Shown here: in pieces, positions 16,472 through 24,032 of the stretch
How positions within the stretch are numbered: position 1 is the first letter of the stretch
Layout: each line of letters begins with the position of its first letter
Program-made: the position numbers and the translations under genes
The notes under the pieces: generated by a model
Database searches by the model: none
Seen by the model: only the letters and a program-made list of their open reading frames with translations
Told to the model about the DNA's origin: nothing
Origin: Clostridia bacterium
GTDB taxonomy: Bacteria > Bacillota > Clostridia > Oscillospirales > CAG-272
DNA: 33,183 bases
Assembly: GCA_017522905.1 (NCBI GenBank)
Contig: JAFWXY010000032.1
Span: 1 to 33,183, forward strand
Reading direction: 5' to 3'

Positions 16472-17347
16472 TTAGTCTTTCATTCCACTCGAACCCATCG
16501 TTTCAACGATATTGGACTGAGAGAATACAAATACCATGATCGGAACGAGCATCATAACGACCTGAGCCGCAGCAGATGCACCTGCACGCTTGATACCGCC
16601 CGCAGTGATCTGTCCGATCGCGTAGTTAAGAGATTTGAGCTGCTCGGAGTGAATGTACGCCGATGCGCCCGCGTTCCAAAGTCCCTGGAACGAATAAACT
16701 ATAAGTGTAAGCCAAGCAGGCTTAACCATAGGCATTGCAATGATCCAATATGTACGAAGCTCGCCCGCGCCGTCAAGTCTTGAGGACTCAAGAACCGTGT
16801 CCGGAACGTTGGTATCCATGAACTGCTTCATAAGGTAAAGACCGAGTGTCGATCCCCATGCGGGAACGATGATAGCAAGGTATGTATCAAGCCATCCAAA
16901 CGCGGACAATATAATAAATGAAGTAATTCCGGTAACCGTCGAGTTAAACATAAGGGATGTCTGAATTGTTTTGAACATCGCCTTTCCGCCGGGGAACTTG
17001 ATCTTAGCCAACGTGTAAGCCGCGAGAGATGCGATGAACAAGTGACCGAAGGTACCCATAACGGAAGTAAATACGGTGTTGAAGATATATCTTGAGAAAG
17101 GAACCCAAGAGATATTCATAAGTGAGAAAAGTGATGCGAAGTTGCCAAGAGTCGGAGAGCTAACGAAGAAACGCGGAGGATACATCCAAAGCTCATCAAG
17201 AGGCTTTAAGGACTGCATTACAACGTAAACCATCGGCAAGAACATGAATGCGCCGAGCAATACGAGCATAATTGTGATTCCCGCGTCACCGCCGGCAGAG
17301 CGTGCGAATACGACTTTATGGTTTCTGGTTCTTAGCTTTGCTGCCAT
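16472..17347 (-). CDS. Sugar ABC transporter permease, MalG type (first pair)
   Basis: 291 aa from ATG 17347, one base after the TAA stop of the preceding permease; AAGGTAGG inside that gene's end serves as ribosome binding site. The in-frame GTG three codons earlier overlaps the upstream stop and is less likely. About six helices are present. The EAA loop reads VLESSRLDGAGELRTYWIIAMPMVKP. The region before it (STVTGITSFIILSAFGWLD) has the normal family length, unlike the second-pair MalG. The single-base spacing implies translational coupling and a heterodimer with the preceding permease. Confidence 0.93.
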   Translation of the reverse strand: MAAKLRTRNHKVVFARSAGGDAGITIMLVLLGAFMFLPMVYVVMQSLKPLDELWMYPPRFFVSSPTLGNFASLFSLMNISWVPFSRYIFNTVFTSVMGTFGHLFIASLAAYTLAKIKFPGGKAMFKTIQTSLMFNSTVTGITSFIILSAFGWLDTYLAIIVPAWGSTLGLYLMKQFMDTNVPDTVLESSRLDGAGELRTYWIIAMPMVKPAWLTLIVYSFQGLWNAGASAYIHSEQLKSLNYAIGQITAGGIKRAGASAAAQVVMMLVPIMVFVFSQSNIVETMGSSGMKD

Positions 17348-17348
17348 A

Positions 17349-18296
17349 TTACACACCTACCTTCGAGAGAATCTTCTTAACGAGAGCGTTAGCACCGACC
17401 ATTATCGCGAACAAGATAACCGCAATAGCTGAGGAATAACCAACCTCGTATCTCTGGCCTCCGTAGTCCTCAAGGTGGTGAACGATTGTATGTGCCGCAT
17501 AGTCAACGGAGGGGAATCCGCAAAGAGCGGTAACGATTCCGCCAAATCCGAAGGATCCGGTGATCGCCATGACCGCACCGAACATAAGCTGAGGACGCAT
17601 GGACGGAAGCGTTATGTAATAAAGCTCCTGCCAACGGTTCTTAACGCCGTCAACCGCACCCGCCTCGTAAAGCGCACGGTCAACACCCTGAAGTCCCGCG
17701 ATAAAGGAAAGGAACGCGGTACCAAGCGATGTCCAAAGCGAAACCACTATACAAAGCGGCATTACGTAATTTGCGTCCTTAAAGAACGCGATTTCCTTGT
17801 CTATAAGGCCAAGTTCAAGAAGCGTAGCATTTACCCAACCGTAGGAGTCTGCCGAGAAGAGCGTACCCCAAATAAGGTATACCTGACCTGAGATCGAGGG
17901 CGCGTAGAAGATAAGAGTTACTATCGCACGGATCTTGGGAGGAAGCTCGTTGATAAACCAAGCAACAAGGAATGAGAGCAGGTAGGACGCAGGTCCTACG
18001 ATACAAGCAAAAATAAATGTGTTTGTGCAGGCAGTAAGAAAGATGTCATCATCAAAGAACAACGTGATGTAGTTGTCCAACCAGACGATATCAGGCCACT
18101 CCAGCATATTAAAGTTTGTGAAGCTGAGTATCGCGGAAAGCAAGACGGGAACGATGGTGAACAGTGAGAAAATGATAAGATAAGGAGCTACCATAAGATA
18201 GGCAAGCCAGTTCTTCTTCATTTCCTTCCATGTCCACTGCATCATCGTCATATCTTTACGCGAAACAGCTTTCTTTTCTGCTGTTTTATTAGACAT
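17349..18296 (-). CDS. Sugar ABC transporter permease, MalF/UgpA type (first pair)
   Basis: 315 aa, ATG 18296 with AAAGGAG 8 nt upstream. A basic N-terminus leads to about six helices. FYAPSISGQVYLIWGTLFS and FLSFIAGLQGVDRALYEAGAVDG, followed by LYYITLPSM, give the typical MalF-like layout and coupling loop. It follows the substrate-binding protein by 41 nt and precedes its MalG partner by one base. This pair is the conventional partner of the binding protein. Confidence 0.94.
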   Translation of the reverse strand: MSNKTAEKKAVSRKDMTMMQWTWKEMKKNWLAYLMVAPYLIIFSLFTIVPVLLSAILSFTNFNMLEWPDIVWLDNYITLFFDDDIFLTACTNTFIFACIVGPASYLLSFLVAWFINELPPKIRAIVTLIFYAPSISGQVYLIWGTLFSADSYGWVNATLLELGLIDKEIAFFKDANYVMPLCIVVSLWTSLGTAFLSFIAGLQGVDRALYEAGAVDGVKNRWQELYYITLPSMRPQLMFGAVMAITGSFGFGGIVTALCGFPSVDYAAHTIVHHLEDYGGQRYEVGYSSAIAVILFAIMVGANALVKKILSKVGV

Positions 18297-18337
18297 TTTT
18301 TATCTCCTTTGCAGATTTACAATATAATATGAAGGGA

Positions 18338-21300
18338 TCAGTATGTTAACAAAGCCGCCGCAGCATCGGAAAGAGCAACCGAGAGATAGTAAAGAAGCTG
18401 AGCTTCAGTAAACTCTGTGATATCGGGGCCCTTGGAGATGATAACGGAGCCGTCAACAGCTGTCAACGCCATAACCTCTTCTGCTACTGCTTTGATATAC
18501 GCGCTGTCATTTGTCTTGGTTGCGTAGACGACCTTCTCGGAGAGTGCTGTATATTTCGCATCTCTGCTTACAAGCTCTGCCGCCGCAGCCTTAGCCTGAT
18601 CATATCTCTTAGATGCCAAGGTCTGACCCTGTTCAAGTGTCTCAAGACCAAACTCGGCACGCTTACGTGTTATTTCCTTATTAATAGCAGTAATGTAGGA
18701 ACGCATTGCCTGCTGGGGGTCCTCATTGCCGTTATACGCTGCAAGGAACGCGAACTCCGTGTAACGTCCAACGATGTATCTTCCGGGGTAGTTGGGGATA
18801 GATGCAAGGCTGTTGAACTGAGCTCTGATTCTCTGGAGCTCTTCATTTGTCCACGGGAGCTTTTCAAGCGCGTGGATATTAGCAGTGTTGTACTTAGCGG
18901 AAGGACCGAGAAGCGCAACCATCTCGTTTGAGTACTCAGCCTGGCACTCGTCGCCTGTGAACCACTTGATGTATTCCCAAGCCATACCCTTCTTATTATC
19001 CTCAACACCTCGTACCAAAACGGACGCATTGACACTGGAGATAGAAAGATTGTTTATTGTTCCGTCCTCCTGCTCTACACCGGGAACGGGAACCATTACC
19101 CAAGAACCGTCGATTTCCGTAGCGAAGACCTTGAGCTGGTTGTAAAGACCTGTATAGTCTGAAATAATAATGGGCATCTCACCGGTTCTGAAACGGTTTG
19201 CCGCATCGTATGAATAGGGGAATCCGTACTTTGTGAACAAGTCACATGTCTTCTGGAACGACGCAAGACCAACCTGAGAATCAAGGTTGATTCTCATACC
19301 GTTATCGGCGAAGAGCTCACCGCCCATCTGATAGAGGTGGATAGTAGAGTCGGTTGTAAGACCCATCTGCATGTTCTTGGACTGAAGCTTCGGGATAGCG
19401 GCCATAATGTCATCCCATGTACGGGGAATATCGATTCCAAGATCCGCGAGTATGTCTACACGAACATACATCATCGAGAATCCCTGAGCCTCGGGGAGAC
19501 CGTAGTAGTGAGTCTCACCATCGGAGTTATCCATCGCAAGAACGATCATTGCAGCATCGTTAAAGGACTTGGATACCTCCTCAAAGTCCTCAAATCCGTC
19601 AACTTCGAGGATAGCTGAACGAATAGCGTAGTTGATTACAGTTCCCTGGTCAAGACCAAGATATACGTCAGGGCCCTGCTGTGCAAGAATAGAAGGAAGA
19701 AGCGTACCGCCCGCAACGAGCTTAAGCTCAACGGGGATATCGTATCCACGCTCCTCGTCGTGAACGAAGCTGTTGTTTACAAGGTTTCTCTTAACCTGGA
19801 ACTGGTCACGACCGGTTGCAAGCCAAACCTCGAGAGCTGTTCCCTCTTCAACCTCACTCATGATACCTACTGCATCATAGTCACGGAAGAAGGACCAGAA
19901 GAATCTTGAAATTTCAAATACGAAGGTCTCAAACCAGTTAGCCTCCGCATCGGGAGTCTCCTGACCTGCACCCTGAATCATAATATAGTCAAGCTGCAAG
20001 GGCTGAGTCTTTGCGTCGGAGAGGAATGTACCGAGAGTACCGATGTAGCTCTTGAGACGCTCAAGGAGTCTCGCGATCTGGTCCTCGTCACGACCCATGT
20101 CAAGAAGAAGTCCGGAGATCTTCTGAAGAGTACCAACGCTGGAGGATTTTTCTCCCGCAAGAGCTGTAAGCTTCTGTGCAACACCCCACTGTGTCTCGTC
20201 TGCGCTCTCGTAGTCAAGTATCTGTGCCTGTCTCACCATGTCGATAAGAACGTCGGGCATGATTCTCGAGAAACCGTAGTCACGGAGTGTATCAGGGGTA
20301 GAACCTGTAAGCTGAATAATAGAAAGGTAGTCGGCGTTAATGTTGTCAAGCGATGTCTGAACGGTGTTGATGATATCCGCCATCGAACCGAGAGTAACCT
20401 CAAGCTTGATTGTGTATGTAACACCTTCCTTGAAGTAGAACCTGAAGTCCTCCTCGCCACCGTCGGTAGCCTTGGTTGTCTGCCAATCTTCCTTAAAATT
20501 GAAGGTAAGTGTCTTAGCCTCCTCGAAAGGAATTCCGTCGTAGTAGCCAAGCTCACCCTGGGCGAGACCTTCACTGTATATGTAAAGCACACGGTTTACA
20601 AACATACCGTCAAGGATGTTCTGTCTGAAGCGGAATACAAGATCGTACATACCCGAGCTGTCAACCTTAAACTTATAGGAAACAGCCTGACCCGCAGTCT
20701 GCCACTTCTCTCCACCCATGGTGTTAAGAACAGACTTGCCGGGGTCGTGAGGAGATGTCATCGCATTTGCAGAGTCCTCAATAGGATAAATTGTCTTGTC
20801 AGACGCATTATTTGTGTACTCAGCCTCGATCTTGATGCTTCCGGTACCGTTGGGCTGACCTGCGTACTTGTCCTTGTACTGTGCATAAGTATCGAGCTGG
20901 TTTATCTTAGACTCAAGCACGATCTCACCAATAGCGAGGTCTGCATTCTTACCGTCAAGAGATATCAGGTTTTCACCCTCTTCAAGAAGGAATGTAAACG
21001 CCTCAGTGTAGAAGCCCATGGAGTCGGTCAAGGTGTACTCGGACCATACGGGGCTCTGGAAAGCTGTGGGACGAATCTCGTTGTTGTAGATATCGCGCTT
21101 CATGAATCTGAGCTCATACTTCTCGCAGAACTCAGTCATCGCCGCCGTCCAGACCTCGGGATACTCAAATGTGAGCTTGCCGTCCTTGATCTCACCCTTA
21201 AGGCCAACCTTTTCGCTTGTACCCTCTGCGAGTATAGCGTTCTTGTCGCCCTTGCCAAGATAAATGGCATCGGGGTAGTCATTAAGCCAATTCTTCTTTA

Positions 21301-21790
21301 TTGTAAGGTTTCTGGCCTCAGAGAACGGGATCTTACCGTTGATCTTGAGGACACGCTCGATAGAATCGGCCTTTGTCTCCTCACCCTCTTTTACGTAGGA
21401 GTAGTAAACGAGAGTAATGGTGTAAAGTCCCCTCTTAGCGGCATTCACCTTCCAGGCTACCGTGCCGGTCTCAGGGGTAAGCACAGCATTCTTACCGTCA
21501 GCATCAATGATCTGATAGTTTGCGGTCGTACCTTCAAGATAAAGATCATCGACAGCATCGATAAGAATTGTGTCACCAACCAGTTCCGCATTCGCATCCT
21601 TGAGATACTGCGCATAGGAAATGGTGTTGAGCGACTCGAGTACTTCGTTTGAATCGTAGATAGAATCCGACGAAGAGCCTGTCTGACCGGACGAAGCGTC
21701 GGTAGCGTAAGCGGTCACGGAAAAACCGCTTAAGACAAAGGCTAAACAAAGCATCAAAGTCACAAGTCTTTGAAATCTTGTCCTTTTCAT
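18338..21790 (-). CDS. Multidomain extracellular solute-binding protein with a duplicated N-terminal module
   Basis: 1150 aa, ATG 21790 preceded by AGGAGG at 7 nt. It is first gene of the ABC operon. A type I signal peptide (1-29, ending TAYA) carries no lipobox cysteine at the cleavage site. The N-terminal half has two related beta-rich modules (about 110-300 and 315-480). Each contains the pattern R-V-L-x-I ... IPF-x-EA-x-x-L ... W (first: INGKIPFSEARNLTIKKNW; second: YDGIPFEEAKTLTFNFKEDW). A helical stretch (about 485-610) follows. Residues about 645-1030 are a family 1 sugar-binding protein: QQGPDVYLGLDQG, YYGLPEAQGFSMMYVRVDIL, IPRTWDDI and FRTGEMPIIISDYTGLY. A helical tail ends in weakly hydrophobic LLYYLSVALSDAAAALLTY. 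The ligand is probably an oligosaccharide; its identity is unknown. Confidence 0.87.
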   Translation of the reverse strand: MKRTRFQRLVTLMLCLAFVLSGFSVTAYATDASSGQTGSSSDSIYDSNEVLESLNTISYAQYLKDANAELVGDTILIDAVDDLYLEGTTANYQIIDADGKNAVLTPETGTVAWKVNAAKRGLYTITLVYYSYVKEGEETKADSIERVLKINGKIPFSEARNLTIKKNWLNDYPDAIYLGKGDKNAILAEGTSEKVGLKGEIKDGKLTFEYPEVWTAAMTEFCEKYELRFMKRDIYNNEIRPTAFQSPVWSEYTLTDSMGFYTEAFTFLLEEGENLISLDGKNADLAIGEIVLESKINQLDTYAQYKDKYAGQPNGTGSIKIEAEYTNNASDKTIYPIEDSANAMTSPHDPGKSVLNTMGGEKWQTAGQAVSYKFKVDSSGMYDLVFRFRQNILDGMFVNRVLYIYSEGLAQGELGYYDGIPFEEAKTLTFNFKEDWQTTKATDGGEEDFRFYFKEGVTYTIKLEVTLGSMADIINTVQTSLDNINADYLSIIQLTGSTPDTLRDYGFSRIMPDVLIDMVRQAQILDYESADETQWGVAQKLTALAGEKSSSVGTLQKISGLLLDMGRDEDQIARLLERLKSYIGTLGTFLSDAKTQPLQLDYIMIQGAGQETPDAEANWFETFVFEISRFFWSFFRDYDAVGIMSEVEEGTALEVWLATGRDQFQVKRNLVNNSFVHDEERGYDIPVELKLVAGGTLLPSILAQQGPDVYLGLDQGTVINYAIRSAILEVDGFEDFEEVSKSFNDAAMIVLAMDNSDGETHYYGLPEAQGFSMMYVRVDILADLGIDIPRTWDDIMAAIPKLQSKNMQMGLTTDSTIHLYQMGGELFADNGMRINLDSQVGLASFQKTCDLFTKYGFPYSYDAANRFRTGEMPIIISDYTGLYNQLKVFATEIDGSWVMVPVPGVEQEDGTINNLSISSVNASVLVRGVEDNKKGMAWEYIKWFTGDECQAEYSNEMVALLGPSAKYNTANIHALEKLPWTNEELQRIRAQFNSLASIPNYPGRYIVGRYTEFAFLAAYNGNEDPQQAMRSYITAINKEITRKRAEFGLETLEQGQTLASKRYDQAKAAAAELVSRDAKYTALSEKVVYATKTNDSAYIKAVAEEVMALTAVDGSVIISKGPDITEFTEAQLLYYLSVALSDAAAALLTY

Positions 21791-21824
21791 AGAAAATCCT
21801 CCTGCTGTTTTTCAGGCAAGTAAA

Positions 21825-22171
21825 GGAACCTTGCCCCGTTAAGGGTAAAAACCACCGTCAATAACACCGTGCGTAGCGGGCATCGTAAACGCATGGGAAA
21901 TCAGTGCAGAAAACCGCACGTAGAGTCCCACGCGAGCTGTAAAATGCCAATTTGTATTTGCGAGCCCACCCGCAGCCTTTGATAATGCTCTCGAAAGACG
22001 GTGTCACTCGGAGGTATTACCAACGGTGCGGTATGACTCTGAGCCAATCCACAAGGAAAAGCCTTCTGAGCATACTGCATCAGCATCATCACGCCGCATG
22101 TAAAAGACACGAAGATCGGGCTTGCAAGCCTCTGACATACGGGCGCGAGTCGCGTTCACCCTATTTTTAAC
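21825..22171 (-). ncRNA. Candidate structured RNA (stand-alone ncRNA or large leader) upstream of the ABC operon
   Basis: Reading the minus strand from just after a consensus promoter, about 340 nt fold into nested helices. GGG-(UGAA)-CGCG-ACU-CGCG-CCC spans 22161-22141. GUAUGU (22140-22135) pairs with ACAUGC (22101-22096) around the palindrome GGCUUGCAAGCC. GUAUG pairs with CAUAC (within 22078-22028) around AAGG-CUUUU-CCUU. UGCG pairs with CGCA near 21970. GGGA...UCCC encloses GUGC...GCAC (about 21928-21894). UGCGU pairs with ACGCA (21894-21871 region). The GC-rich, hairpin-dense block contrasts with the AT-rich DNA upstream, and its short ORFs look spurious. The 5' GGGUGAACGCG hairpin reminds me of the clostridial raiA RNA, but I cannot confirm that. 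The 3' end is uncertain; no clear terminator separates it from the operon. Confidence 0.6.
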
Positions 22172-22177
22172 TCTAAT

Positions 22178-22206
22178 ATACTACCATAATGTCCGCTTTT
22201 TGTCAA
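22178..22206 (-). promoter_or_regulatory. Strong sigma-A promoter for the structured RNA / ABC operon
   Basis: On the minus strand a consensus -35 TTGACA (22206-22201) is followed after 17 bp by TAGTAT (22183-22178), extended by TGG directly before it. The transcript would start near 22171, just before the GGGUGAACGCG hairpin. It is the only good promoter seen between the operon and the next gene. No well-supported operator or catabolite-repression site was recognised around it. Confidence 0.8.
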
Positions 22207-22759
22207 GCGACACAAAGTTTACAAACCTTAACAAACACTTTATCGGAGAACGAAAATTTACAATCCGTTCGAATTCTGCAAAATATGTTTCCAGGGGTCC
22301 CTTTGGTCGTTTTTTACAACAAAATAACCCCGCTCCGTTTTTACAGTCCTCAAGGTAAACGTCACTTACCCTTTCTGAGATTTTTAATTGATAATTTTGC
22401 TCACGCGTTCAATTTTTTGTTAAATTTGCTACCGCCCCTCAGGAAGATTTGACGCAAATTTTACCCGGTAAATTGAAATTACCCCGTTTAGTGTGCCGTT
22501 CGCTGCGCAGGCGCCGCATAAACACCTTCCCCCAAGGGCGAAAAAGTTGAAATTATGTAACTATTTGCTGTAATTTTCGCCTAAAATGAACAAAATATAA
22601 ATTTTTCTAAATCGGAAATTTTTTTCGATAATGCAAAAAAACTTCCCGTAACACCTCGCAAAATTGTAAATTTACTTATCTCCCACCGGGTATTTTACAT
22701 TTACTCCCATTTATTACATTTATTCCATTTACAAAACGATATAACATGCGATAGCACAA
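22207..22759. other. AT-rich intergenic spacer without recognisable genes
   Basis: This stretch shows no ORF with a ribosome binding site and family resemblance. It is rich in A/T runs. Visible elements are a 13-bp palindrome TTTACCCGGTAAA (22460-22472) that could be an operator half-site pair, a repeat-like phrase at 22524-22541 shared with the hairpin at 6249, and the CATTTA direct repeats at 22698-22731. Nothing else in it could be supported. Confidence 0.6.
22698..22731. repeat. Four phased CATTTA direct repeats
   Basis: CATTTA occurs at 22698, 22708, 22717 and 22726, a spacing of 10, 9 and 9 bp, close to one helical turn. The block can also be read as two imperfect 18-19 bp copies of ACATTTAyTCCCATTTA. 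It lies about 0.5 kb upstream of the structured-RNA promoter. It may be a protein-binding array or slipped-strand debris. Confidence 0.5.
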
Positions 22760-22997
22760 AACAGCACGCGCGTATACACCTCCGCACACAAATGGCACCG
22801 TTTTGCAAAAACATCACCGTGACGTTCCTCCGCGATCCTCTATCCGCCGCAAATTCGCAATCCCCGATGTCACCAACCACTCCGTGAAACATCCGGAGCT
22901 CAAGCCTCCGCTACCGCGGCCAATGCACGCAAACAACCACGTTCCCTCGGGTCTATCCTCCCCACAACACACTTCGCTCATTGAACTATCTACAATG
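22760..22997 (-). ncRNA. Candidate GGA-rich structured RNA
   Basis: On the minus strand, downstream of a possible -10 TATAAT (23009-23004), a GC-rich block of about 240 nt stands out from AT-rich flanks. Its 5' end forms a nested hairpin (AACACA with UGUGUU around CAUUG / CAAUG). A second robust hairpin at 22896-22862 pairs CC-GAUGU-UCAC with GUGA-ACAUC-GG. CCGC-GGUA-GCGG and GGAG...CUCC stems follow one another near 22900-22918. GGAGG occurs four times (plus-strand CCTCC at 22779, 22827, 22905, 22957) and GGA about ten times. Short frames here have no family resemblance. The 3' boundary is undefined, and no terminator was found. RNA status is inference from folding and composition. Confidence 0.4.
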
Positions 22998-23040
22998 TGT
23001 TTAATTATAAACAGTCGGTTTACAGAACAAACAAAAAAGC

Positions 23041-23065
23041 AGCACTCCGCGCCGTGCGGAGTGCT
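23041..23065 (-). terminator. Intrinsic terminator of the 225-aa membrane protein gene
   Basis: AGCACTCCGC and GCGGAGTGCT form a perfect 10-bp stem with a 5-nt loop. On the minus strand it is followed by GCTTTTTTG, 18 bases after the stop codon at 23083. Confidence 0.9.
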
Positions 23066-23082
23066 TTCGTTGCTATAACCAA

Positions 23083-23760
23083 TCAAAATCTGTCAATATT
23101 TGACTTTACGTACTTGACCATCTTGGTCTGAATGTACTTTTTGTTGTCAGCCAGAAACTTCTCTGTCCTCTCGTAGCTTCCGGCAGCATTTTCATGCAGG
23201 TATCTGAATGCATTGGCAAGCTCACCGTCATTGTTAAGCTCGAGCGCGGCAGCAATCGCATCGATTATCGATCTGTCAGCCATAAGGTAAAGATTCCATA
23301 CGCTCTCGCTTGCCCTCTCGGAAAGATCGTAAATTATCTTATATGCAACAAGTGGAACAAATCTGTCGTCGCCTTCTGCAAAAACCTCACTCTCCTCCTC
23401 GAACACATTCTGTGTCCACACCTTGGATGCGGTGGATGTAAGCTTCGACATGACAAATGTCATCTTCTGGTTTATAAGATCAAAATGAAGCTCATCAACA
23501 GAGCGATTAGCCTTAATCTTCGAATCATAAAGGAAGAAGTTCGCTCTCTCTGCAGATCCTGTCACAAAGGCAAGAAGTGCAAGGGTAATTGCTGCAGCAA
23601 TCAAGACGATTCCCAGAAGAACAAGAAGCACCGCCAAGACACCCTCGCTCTGACCGGCAAATAAAACAAAAGTCAGGATTCCAAGAACAGTCAACAGTCC
23701 GCAAAGCACGAACAGTACGACCTGGAGGTTCTGCTTAAGAAAAGATTTAATTCCGTTCAT
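23083..23760 (-). CDS. Two-helix membrane protein of unknown function
   Basis: 225 aa from ATG 23760, with GAGGTG 4 nt upstream; the longer frame begins before the ribosome binding site. Two adjacent membrane helices lie near the N-terminus (about 13-35 and 40-66, very rich in L, V, A and I). A soluble, mainly helical region of about 155 residues follows, probably cytoplasmic (SAERANFFLYDSKIK, then AIAAALELNNDGELANAFRYL). I do not recognise the family. The gene is monocistronic: it has its own promoter at 23831-23859 and a strong terminator at 23041-23065. Confidence 0.8.
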   Translation of the reverse strand: MNGIKSFLKQNLQVVLFVLCGLLTVLGILTFVLFAGQSEGVLAVLLVLLGIVLIAAAITLALLAFVTGSAERANFFLYDSKIKANRSVDELHFDLINQKMTFVMSKLTSTASKVWTQNVFEEESEVFAEGDDRFVPLVAYKIIYDLSERASESVWNLYLMADRSIIDAIAAALELNNDGELANAFRYLHENAAGSYERTEKFLADNKKYIQTKMVKYVKSNIDRF

Positions 23761-23830
23761 AAAACACCTCAAAAAACATATTTTATTGATAAAATTCACT
23801 TTAAGTTAAAAGAACATATCTACTCTACTG

Positions 23831-23859
23831 ATTTTACCACAATATTCCCCTTTTTGCAA
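23831..23859 (-). promoter_or_regulatory. Sigma-A promoter of the 225-aa membrane protein gene
   Basis: Minus-strand -35 TTGCAA (23859-23854), a 17-bp spacer, and -10 TAAAAT (23836-23831) with TGG in the extended -10 position. The leader would be about 65 nt. Confidence 0.7.
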
Positions 23860-23999
23860 GAGGTTTTAGTGATTTTTTGTTAGTACAAATCAAAATATTT
23901 TCGAACAAAACAGTCAATCCGTTTTTACAAGCAACTGTTTTACACGTTCAAGGGCTATAAGTAGCCCATGCCGCTTGTTTATCCGTAAAAAACGTAAAA

Positions 24000-24028
24000 T
24001 GACAGCAGAGATCTTGTCTCTGCTGTCA
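24000..24028 (-). terminator. Intrinsic terminator of the VanRS-like/glycosyltransferase operon
   Basis: A 12-bp stem (TGACAGCAGAGA / TCTCTGCTGTCA) with a 5-nt loop starts 4 bases after the glycosyltransferase stop. On the minus strand it is followed by TTTTACGTTTTTTACGG. Confidence 0.88.
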
Positions 24029-24032
24029 AAGA

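Noticed and set aside
21901..22110. 69-aa minus-strand frame inside the structured RNA
   Set aside because: It has no good ribosome binding site, the region is better explained by RNA helices, and the frame is truncated relative to any known protein.
21825..22171. T-box, RNase P RNA, tmRNA or SRP RNA
   Set aside because: None of their hallmark sequences (T-box AGGGUGGNACCGCG, the RNase P GAGGAAAGUCC core, the tmRNA tRNA-like end with CCA, the SRP GGUCAGG..GGAAGGAAGCAGC loop) is present.
22460..22472. TTTACCCGGTAAA palindrome as a defined operator
   Set aside because: It is one 13-bp palindrome in AT-rich DNA, about 250 bp from the nearest promoter, with no second clear copy, so the call would be weak.
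22803..23078. 91-aa plus-strand and 90-aa minus-strand frames in the GGA-rich block
   Set aside because: Neither resembles a protein family. Both run through or up to the terminator of the neighbouring gene, and codon use is unlike the real genes.
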